DNA of 10,039 nt, taken from positions 1 to 10,039 of the forward strand of contig JACRAV010000208.1 in the NCBI GenBank assembly GCA_016213305.1, in the 5' to 3' direction. This DNA is from Candidatus Zixiibacteriota bacterium. Lineage in GTDB: Bacteria > Zixibacteria > MSB-5A5 > GN15 > FEB-12. A program made the position numbers and the translations under genes. This document shows, one piece after another, positions 1 to 5,885 of the stretch. Position 1 is the first letter of the stretch; each line of letters opens with the position of its first letter. The notes beneath the pieces are model-generated. The model saw only the letters and a list, made by a program, of their open reading frames with translations, was not told where the DNA came from and did not search any database.

Positions 1-140
1 GTCCTGTTGACCTCGACTCTGCCGCCCAATGCGGTCTTTGTCGATTCGCTCAACGGCGCGGGGAGCTTCACCTTCACCCCTGACTTCACGCAGGCCGGCC
101 CGTATTCAATTACATTCCTGGCGGCCGATGCCGTCACGGC
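1..140 (+). CDS. Partial coding fragment of an Ig-like domain, open at the window edge
   Basis: Frame 1 of the plus strand reads through from the first base and encodes a beta-sandwich fragment containing TFTPDFTQAGPYSITF preceded by LPPNA. The same pattern (LPNNA, then FSFTPDFNQQGAFTVNF) occurs in the second Ig-like repeat of the 207-2870 protein, so this is very probably genuine coding sequence of a related surface protein. No start codon is visible because the frame enters from outside the window. The frame formally stays open to a stop at 235-237, but from about 141 onward it is only the antisense of a signal peptide and of the end of the neighbouring gene, so coding sense is lost near 120-140. 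The fragment may come from the body of a paralogue, or from the very gene whose signal peptide lies opposite, joined in the wrong orientation. Confidence 0.5.
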
Positions 141-188
141 AAGAAGGATGACGAAGGTCAGGGCAAAAAGTGTATTTTTGTTTTTCAT
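1..188 (-). CDS. 5' end of a third operon gene: signal peptide, then doubtful sequence
   Basis: Starting 18 bases after the stop of the preceding gene, ATG at 186-188 opens a minus-strand frame that stays open to the window edge (62 codons). The first 22 residues are a textbook Sec signal peptide: basic MKNKN start, hydrophobic core LFALTFVILLAV, then TASA as cleavage site. A GGAG ribosome binding site lies at 198-201, 9 bases upstream; in-frame ATGs at 194 and 203 are alternatives. The residues after the signal peptide do not resemble any domain in this family, while the opposite strand of the same stretch does. I therefore trust only about 120-188 as real minus-strand coding sequence and regard the rest as probably the wrong side of a junction. 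By position it would be another exported protein of the operon. Confidence 0.5.
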   Translation of the reverse strand, partial: MKNKNTLFALTFVILLAVTASAARNVIEYGPACVKSGVKVKLPAPLSESTKTALGGRVEVNR

Positions 189-206
189 ATTCATCTTCTC
201 CATCCC

Positions 207-2870
207 CTACTTCAGCAAGAGCATCTTTTTGGTTTGACTCTCGTTGCCCACCTGCAGTCGGTACAGATAGACACCGCTTGACACTCGCTGACCGGATAGA
301 TTCGTCGCATCCCATTCCTCGCGGTATGAACCGGGTGATCGGTCGGTATCAACCAGTCGTTTGACCATTTGCCCGAGCACGTTGTACACCTCGAGCGTTA
401 CATGCTTGACCGCCGCGCCGTCTTCGAAATACCCCAGTGAATACTCGATCGTGGTGACCGGGTTGAACGGGTTGGGGTAGTTTTGTTCAAGTTCGAATCC
501 CTGAGGCAAGGTCTCCTCGACACCGGACACCGCGATAGAGGCGGCCGACGGGGTCGCCAGCAGGGCCTGGGTGATCCGGAGCTTGGTCTTGTCGCCGGAG
601 CGGATATCGGCTTTCGCGGTCAACGGAATGTTCACCAGATCGGCAATGCCGGCCTGCAACAGCTCCGCATATTTCTGCGGGTTGGGGTGATACAAAAGAA
701 CCGTCATCTTGCCGCTTCCGTAGTCCTTGTACTGGAGCACATAATTCATGGCCGGGGCCGAAACGTGCGGGATGCCCAGCGCCACCGAGTTCGGATCGTA
801 GGCGATGTCCATCTGCACACCCGCCACATTCTGCGGCAGGTCGGAATGAACCGTCATAAAGCTGGCGCTTCCGCTGGGGATATCATTGTACGCCAGCGCC
901 ACCGTCGCGCGGCCGGCAGGAGCGGGCGGCGCCGGATTGATCGGCCGGCCATATATCACGTTGATGTCGGCCACCAGATCGAACACGTTGACCGAATCAT
1001 TCACGATCAGATCGGCCGTGGCGAACTGGCGTTCGGTCAGCCCGAAATTACCGATGATGTACGCGACGATGTTCACGAGATCGCCCACGTCGATGATCTT
1101 GTCGAGGTTGACGTCCCCCGGATTGTCGCATTCCACCACGCCCGAGTCGGTCTGGAGTTCGAGGGTACCGAGGTTCGGGTCGGGATTCACCGATTCACGA
1201 CCGTTGCGCATGTTGATTGGATAGGTCGTCCACGGCACCGCGTTGGAATCAAGGGTCATATAGGCGTACAGGATCGCTGATGAGACGTCGGTCTTGACCG
1301 AATCATTTTGAAGGCCGAAAGTCGTCACCCGGACCGTCCCCGGGAACTCGCCCAGATTGTCATACACGACATAATCCGCGATTCGGTTCGTGACCGTGAA
1401 GGAGTCGATCGACACGTAATTCACCGGGAAATCCATATCGAACTGCACGCCGTACACCGTCTTGGAAGAAATCAGATTGATCGGGAACCTGATGCCGGGC
1501 GTGCCGCGCAGGCCGCCCACCGGCTTCTGTTTGGGAGCCGATGTCGAAAACAGCCGGTCTTTCTCCAAGGCATTGACGACAATGAGCACCGATGACTGCG
1601 CCGATCCGCAACCGGCCGAACCGGAAAAATTCACCGTAAATGCCCCCTGCTGATTGAAGTCGGGCGTGAAACTGAAATTTCCCGTGGCGGTCGTGGTGCC
1701 GACCACCGGGTTGGTCGGAGATAAGGTTGCATTGTTGGGTAGTGATGACGCCGTCAGCGAGACAGTCTGGCCGGTGGTTGACGAACTCGCCCGAACCTGG
1801 AAGGCAACCGTCTCTCCCTGATTGATCGTATAGGTTTGCAAGCTTGGCGTAAATGATAACGACATACAACTGGTCGATGTCCCCACCGTCACCGTCGCCT
1901 GAGCCGTCGCAAATTTCGATGCCCCGTGATATGCCGTGCCGGTATATGTCGTCGTGACCGAAGGCGATACCGATTGAGTGCCCACCAAGGAGGTTGAGAC
2001 CCAATGGCCAGCGCCCACATCCCGGATCACGACCGAGTCCGCATTGGTGGCAGTCCACGACAACACTGACGTACCTCCGTTTGAGATATTGGTCGGGTTG
2101 GCCGACAGCGTGATGGTCGGGTTCGTGACCGTGGAAGTATCAACTCTGAAGAGCTGATTTTGCCCGAAGGTCGGGTAGATCTGCACCGACTGGGTGGTCG
2201 TGTCCCCCGCCCCGGTATAGGCGATCACCATCTGTGAAGTATTGCATCCATCATAATACGTGGTATCCGGCGGAAAAACAGTATCGACCACAGTAAAAAT
2301 GTCACTCTCAAAGAACTTGAATGCCGCCAGTTTACCGTGCGTGGCCAAGGGATTGACAATAAATTTGAGGTAGAAAATCACGGCGCCACCCTTCGGAATC
2401 GAATCAAAGTCGGACAGTTGAGGGAGGAAGTTGGCGGCAATGACATTCCGTGTCCCCGTGAACAAACTCGCCTGAAACTTGGTGATCGTATCCAGAACAT
2501 CCCCTAAAGGCGTGGAGATGACCTGCGTTCGGACAAAGCGGTCGGCGATGGTGTATCCCACATAACCGGAATCGATGAAGTACCGCACGCAATTCCCCTG
2601 ATCGGTCGAATCGCAGATCGAATCCTTCTTGAAGGCCGGACGCAGTACCGTCGTGTCATACTGAATCAAGAACTGAAACGTGGTGACAATGGAGTCGTTC
2701 TTCAGATAGAACGGCATCGACACGGTATCGCCCGGTTTCCCGGAGAAGAATTTGGTCTGGATCGTGTCTTTGGAAGATTTCGGCAGGTTGGCGCACCTGA
2801 TCTGAGCATGCGCCGGTCCGGCCACCGCCGCAACTGCCAGGACCACCAGCAGGAGTTTACTCCACCTCAT
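207..2870 (-). CDS. Secreted cohesin-like/Ig-like/dockerin protein with type IX C-terminal sorting domain
   Basis: An 887-aa exported, non-enzymatic, probably cell-surface protein. Residues 1-22 are a signal peptide ending in AHA before a Gln. Then follow a cohesin-like domain (about 36-230, with the PGDTVSMPFYL and FLIQYDTTVL strands), an Ig-like domain (253-330; SWTATNA, TTTYTGTA), a second Ig-like domain (336-434; SFTPDF motif), another cohesin-like domain (456-579), a dockerin (586-641) and a beta-rich domain (653-785). Last is a type A C-terminal sorting domain (791-887) with NYPNPFNP at 797-804, GVYLYRL and the terminal TKKMLLLK. Dockerin loop 1 is canonical (D586, N588, D590, D597). 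Loop 2 (620-631) is weaker, with Ile at position 3. I chose ATG 2870 because GAGGA (2875-2879) precedes it and it gives a clean signal peptide. An in-frame ATG at 2903 would add 11 residues, including EE. The gene follows the 2917-5346 gene by 46 bases (13 with the longer start), so they are probably cotranscribed. Partners and ligand are unknown. Confidence 0.88.
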   Translation of the reverse strand: MRWSKLLLVVLAVAAVAGPAHAQIRCANLPKSSKDTIQTKFFSGKPGDTVSMPFYLKNDSIVTTFQFLIQYDTTVLRPAFKKDSICDSTDQGNCVRYFIDSGYVGYTIADRFVRTQVISTPLGDVLDTITKFQASLFTGTRNVIAANFLPQLSDFDSIPKGGAVIFYLKFIVNPLATHGKLAAFKFFESDIFTVVDTVFPPDTTYYDGCNTSQMVIAYTGAGDTTTQSVQIYPTFGQNQLFRVDTSTVTNPTITLSANPTNISNGGTSVLSWTATNADSVVIRDVGAGHWVSTSLVGTQSVSPSVTTTYTGTAYHGASKFATAQATVTVGTSTSCMSLSFTPSLQTYTINQGETVAFQVRASSSTTGQTVSLTASSLPNNATLSPTNPVVGTTTATGNFSFTPDFNQQGAFTVNFSGSAGCGSAQSSVLIVVNALEKDRLFSTSAPKQKPVGGLRGTPGIRFPINLISSKTVYGVQFDMDFPVNYVSIDSFTVTNRIADYVVYDNLGEFPGTVRVTTFGLQNDSVKTDVSSAILYAYMTLDSNAVPWTTYPINMRNGRESVNPDPNLGTLELQTDSGVVECDNPGDVNLDKIIDVGDLVNIVAYIIGNFGLTERQFATADLIVNDSVNVFDLVADINVIYGRPINPAPPAPAGRATVALAYNDIPSGSASFMTVHSDLPQNVAGVQMDIAYDPNSVALGIPHVSAPAMNYVLQYKDYGSGKMTVLLYHPNPQKYAELLQAGIADLVNIPLTAKADIRSGDKTKLRITQALLATPSAASIAVSGVEETLPQGFELEQNYPNPFNPVTTIEYSLGYFEDGAAVKHVTLEVYNVLGQMVKRLVDTDRSPGSYREEWDATNLSGQRVSSGVYLYRLQVGNESQTKKMLLLK

Positions 2871-2874
2871 AGTT

Positions 2875-2879
2875 TCCTC
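2875..2879 (-). promoter_or_regulatory. Ribosome binding site deciding the start at 2870
   Basis: On the minus strand GAGGA lies 4 bases ahead of ATG 2870. The upstream alternative ATG at 2903 has only the weak AAAGAG ahead of it. With the signal-peptide shape, this favours 2870 as the start of the downstream gene, though the spacing is slightly short. Confidence 0.45.
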
Positions 2880-2916
2880 AAATATGCTTAAGCGTTTTTT
2901 CATCTCTTTTGTCGGC

Positions 2917-5346
2917 TCACTTCACGAGCATCATTTTCCGGGTCAGGACACTGGCGTCGGCCTCCAGCCGATATAGATACACGCCCGACGCCACACTTTG
3001 GCCGTTCCGGTCAATCCCGCGCCAGACCACGGTCTGCGTTCCGGCCGGGTAGGCCCCCTCGGCCAGCGTGACGACTTCCTCGCCCAATAGATTGTATATG
3101 GTCAGCCGGACATTCGCCGGCCCCGGAAGGGCAAAGCGTATCTGTGTCTCCGGGTTGAACGGATTCGGATAATTCTGTTCCAGCGAAAACTTGTCCGGTA
3201 TCATCGTTTGTGTACTGATGCTCGCGACCATCAGCCGGCCGTCGATCGACGCCGCCGTCACCTTCGTTATTTCGACCGAAGACGTCGCGTTGATCCCGAC
3301 CAATTCATGCGTTCCGGCCGGAAGACTTCCACCGTTGATATCGTACAGCAACAGCCGAACGGTGTCGCCGTCCTGTCGCGATATAACCGTAAGCTCACGG
3401 CAGAGCGGCTGAAGATTGGCCGGATCAAATCCGGATTCGACTTTGAACGTGATGAACAAACCCGCCACCGGTTCCGTGCTCGATGATTGTACGACGGCAC
3501 GATGATCGCCCGTATTCAGCGACAGTTCGACCGGAGCCGGTGTTTCACCGCTTAGCTTGGCGGCCGGCGAACCACCCAGAATTGCATTAATGAGCGTCAC
3601 CAGATCGGCGATGGTGCCCAGCAGGTGGTCGCCGTTCACGTCCGAGTTGGCGTACTGAAGCGCGTTGAACGGATATTTCACCGGATCGATGAAGAAATTC
3701 GTGAAATAGATCACGTCCGATATTTCATAGGCCATGCCGTTGAGATTGACGTCGCCGATTTTGAGCCGGCCCACCGACTTGATCAGCACCGAGCCGTCCT
3801 GGTAGGCGATCTGACCCTGCGTGATCTTGACCCCCGCGGAATCGCCCAGCGTGTTGTCGTTATTGATCGGGGCATCGAGATACTGAAACCGCACCGGCAA
3901 ATACTGGCCGGCGTAGATGATATTCCCCGAAACCCGGAATGTCAGCTTGACAATCGGGCCGTTCCCCGGCGCCAGCGGCGGATTCCCCGTCTGGCCGGCG
4001 CCATTGGCACTGCCGACAATGCGAAGGTTCCCCGTGATGTCGCCGGCGTTGGTCGTCACATCGAACACGCTCCACCCCGCCGACCGGGTGCCGACTTTGG
4101 TGACGCCTAGAAGCGTCAACACCGACGGATCATAATTGAACAGAACGCGGAACGACGACACCGGCAGTTTGTTGTCGAGCCGTACATAATAATCGACCGA
4201 GGTGTTCGGATCGGCGCTGAGCGTGTCCAGCGTAAGAGAATATATCACCGTTTTGGCGACGTTGACCGTGACGATGGCGGTGTCCGAAAAACCGATCGGG
4301 TCGGAGGCGATCACCGTGATGACGCGCGAGCCGGAATCGGTGATTGCCGGCGTCCAGTCGATGCGTCCCGGATTCTTGTTGTCAAAAGTCGCGCCCGCCG
4401 GCAGGCCGGAGATCTTCCACGTGATCGGGTCAAAGTCGGCATCGGTGGCGCTCACGCCAAACGAGAGCGGCTGACCCGCCTGGACCTGAACCGACGAGGC
4501 GGCCGCGATCAGCGGCGCGCGATCGCGATTTATGACCGTGACATGAACCGCTATGTCGGTCGAAGCGGTGCCGTTGGTCGCGCGAATGCCGATGGCAAAC
4601 GGCGACATATCGGCGGAATTCGGGCCGACAAAATCGGGCGCCCACACCACCCGGCCCGTGCCGTTGCCGTTGTCGATCAGGGTGGCGCCGGTCGGTTTGC
4701 TCGTCAGAGACAGAGTAATCTTCTGGCCGTTGGGATCGGTGGCCGACACATCAAGCTTGAGCGTATCCCCTTCCAGCACCGCCTGGTCCGCCAGCGCCGC
4801 AAATACCGGCGGGCGGGTCGATACCGTCACCAGTCCGGCTCGGAAAGCGGGGCGAATGGAACGCGCCGTGCCCGCCTCGACTAAAAGAAGGGATCCGCCC
4901 GGAGGATAAAACAGTGAGTCTATCGTTGACCGAATTCCTGATGTCGCACTTGCGGCGACGCTAAAGGTCACGCTGAACACCGGACCGTCGCCGACAGGAA
5001 TCGACGGTTCCATAATGCGGAACGCGGCCACGATAAAATGGCCATTCGCCTGCGTGATTGTTTGCGGCGTGGTCAGCTTATTGCCGAGGTACGCGATTCG
5101 AGTCCCGGTGAAACTCAGCGACTTAAGCGTGAGAATAGAGGTATCGTATGTGATCGGCACCGATAGCGAGGCAATAGTATCGCTGTTCTTCAGGTTGAAT
5201 CGAACGGTGACATCCTGTCCCGGCCCTGAGACCACCGAATCGATATATACCAGATTGCCGCCCTGGGCCTGGACAGAAGAGTAGGCCAGGACCAGCGCGA
5301 GAACCTGCAAGATGATACCGATTAACGGTTTACCGTACTTTTTCAT
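2917..5346 (-). CDS. Secreted two-cohesin/cadherin-like/dockerin protein with type IX C-terminal sorting domain
   Basis: An 809-aa exported surface protein without a recognisable catalytic domain. Residues 1-27 form a signal peptide (basic MKKYGK, hydrophobic core, SSVQA before QGG). Domains in order: cohesin-like (31-178; VPITYDTSILTL), cadherin/Ig-like (180-273; SATDPNGQ, WAPDFVG), a second cadherin/Ig-like (277-364; SATDADFDPITW, DWTPA), second cohesin-like (367-525; VLFNYDPSVLTL), dockerin (530-594), a beta-rich domain (606-711), and a C-terminal sorting domain (721-809) with NYPNPFNP at 725-732, SGVYLYRLE and terminal TRKMMLVK. Both dockerin loops are one residue longer than the classic 12 (532-544 and 569-581). 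The mature chain holds a single Cys. The start is uncertain: ATG 5346 gives the best signal peptide but has AAGG almost touching it, while in-frame TTG 5361 has AAGGG six bases ahead and adds five residues. It is the first gene of the operon that continues to 2870-207. Confidence 0.88.
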   Translation of the reverse strand: MKKYGKPLIGIILQVLALVLAYSSVQAQGGNLVYIDSVVSGPGQDVTVRFNLKNSDTIASLSVPITYDTSILTLKSLSFTGTRIAYLGNKLTTPQTITQANGHFIVAAFRIMEPSIPVGDGPVFSVTFSVAASATSGIRSTIDSLFYPPGGSLLLVEAGTARSIRPAFRAGLVTVSTRPPVFAALADQAVLEGDTLKLDVSATDPNGQKITLSLTSKPTGATLIDNGNGTGRVVWAPDFVGPNSADMSPFAIGIRATNGTASTDIAVHVTVINRDRAPLIAAASSVQVQAGQPLSFGVSATDADFDPITWKISGLPAGATFDNKNPGRIDWTPAITDSGSRVITVIASDPIGFSDTAIVTVNVAKTVIYSLTLDTLSADPNTSVDYYVRLDNKLPVSSFRVLFNYDPSVLTLLGVTKVGTRSAGWSVFDVTTNAGDITGNLRIVGSANGAGQTGNPPLAPGNGPIVKLTFRVSGNIIYAGQYLPVRFQYLDAPINNDNTLGDSAGVKITQGQIAYQDGSVLIKSVGRLKIGDVNLNGMAYEISDVIYFTNFFIDPVKYPFNALQYANSDVNGDHLLGTIADLVTLINAILGGSPAAKLSGETPAPVELSLNTGDHRAVVQSSSTEPVAGLFITFKVESGFDPANLQPLCRELTVISRQDGDTVRLLLYDINGGSLPAGTHELVGINATSSVEITKVTAASIDGRLMVASISTQTMIPDKFSLEQNYPNPFNPETQIRFALPGPANVRLTIYNLLGEEVVTLAEGAYPAGTQTVVWRGIDRNGQSVASGVYLYRLEADASVLTRKMMLVK

Positions 5347-5390
5347 ACCTTCAAAGCGCAATCAAACCCTTTACGCCACATACCTCTTGA

Positions 5391-5404
5391 GCAAACCCCA
5401 GACC
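5391..5404 (-). promoter_or_regulatory. Possible sigma-54-type -24/-12 promoter for the two-to-three-gene operon
   Basis: On the minus strand GG (5404-5403) and GC (5392-5391) are separated by exactly ten bases, with a good TTGCT around the -12 element and a poorer -24 half (GGGTCTG instead of TGGCACG). Transcription would start near 5379, leaving about 33 bases to ATG 5346, and the AAGGG near 5368-5372 would lie in the leader. The stretch is G-rich, so a chance match is a real possibility. No activator gene is in the window. Confidence 0.22.
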
Positions 5405-5596
5405 CAAACCGGCCCGAAGGTGGCCCAGAAAATCGTTTCAGCCCGCCGATATTGCGTCGGCCCGGCAGATAAACGCGAATGTCTCTTAAGTCCGTTTAAG
5501 AATCAATCCTGCAACAAGTTACATTCGATCAACAGTCGCACATTTTTCGGTCAATACCAGTACTTCTATTGACGACTCCTTGCGGATTGAATCAGG

Positions 5597-5667
5597 AAGT
5601 AAAGTGAGGGGTTTACTTTCCGAGAATACCCTTTGCCGAGTGCCGGCAAAAGTGCAATTATCTGCAC
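5597..5667. repeat. Cluster of three short inverted repeats
   Basis: Three perfect small inverted repeats follow one another closely: AAGTAAA/TTTACTT at 5597-5618 with an 8-base loop, TTTGCCG/CGGCAAA at 5632-5650 with a 5-base loop, and GTGCA/TGCAC at 5652-5667 with a 6-base loop. None is followed by a T-run on either strand, so they do not look like intrinsic terminators. They could be operator sites or structured leader RNA upstream of the operon at 5346. Short repeats of this size can arise by chance. Confidence 0.35.
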
Positions 5668-5833
5668 AATGTTCCTACCATATTAGTGTTCTGCGTGCCG
5701 TATCTACAAAAAAAGATGACCTGCGGATTATAAGTTGCACGCTCCTCATCGCCATCATCCGGTCACCTTCGTCCAAACCGCGTTGTGTACCTTCAATCAA
5801 TAACCTAAGCGTCGATACGTCTCTCCTCGCGGC

Positions 5834-5868
5834 TAAAAATCCCCGGAGAGGTTTACCCTCTCCGGGGG
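5834..5868 (-). terminator. Rho-independent terminator of the 5886-8573 gene
   Basis: Eleven perfectly paired bases (5841-5851 with 5857-5867: CCCCGGAGAGG/CCTCTCCGGGG) enclose a 5-base loop. In the minus direction they are followed by A and then five T (5839-5835). The hairpin begins about 18 bases after the TAA stop at 5886-5888. It is a strong intrinsic terminator, so the upstream gene is transcribed separately from the operon at 5346-207. Confidence 0.88.
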
Positions 5869-5885
5869 GAAGTTGTTCGGTCAAA

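Larger units (their letters stand above)
5347..5833. other. Intergenic regulatory spacer between two minus-strand transcription units
   Basis: This stretch of nearly 490 bases has no convincing gene on either strand. It lies after the terminator of the 5886-8573 gene and ahead of the operon starting at 5346, so it should carry that operon's promoter and leader. I see the sigma-54-like element near 5391-5404, short inverted repeats at 5485-5500 (CTTAA/TTAAG), 5597-5618, 5632-5650 and 5652-5667, an A7 run at 5708-5714, and a minus-strand TATAAT at 5727-5732 without a good -35. The GC-rich 5400-5470 part can form small stems (GCCGA/TCGGC and GGCC/GGCC), but I recognise no riboswitch class. Confidence 0.5.

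Noticed and set aside
483..1280. 265-codon plus-strand open frame opposite the 207-2870 gene
   Set aside because: Antisense shadow with the same Arg/His/Val-rich composition; the minus strand carries a recognisable dockerin and beta domain.
5400..5472. GC-rich minus-strand leader with a GACGCAATATCGGCGGGC stretch, reminiscent of a cyclic-di-GMP riboswitch
   Set aside because: The conserved core of that class is not matched and only short stems of 4-5 bp can be drawn, so no riboswitch is called.
5312..5572. 86-codon plus-strand frame reaching into the intergenic spacer
   Set aside because: It starts inside the antisense of a signal peptide, has no good ribosome binding site and its product has no recognisable features.
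5727..5732. Perfect TATAAT on the minus strand as a -10 element
   Set aside because: The hexamer 17 bases upstream matches TTGACA at only about three positions and there is no extended -10. It would also give a leader of over 370 bases, so it is noted but not called.
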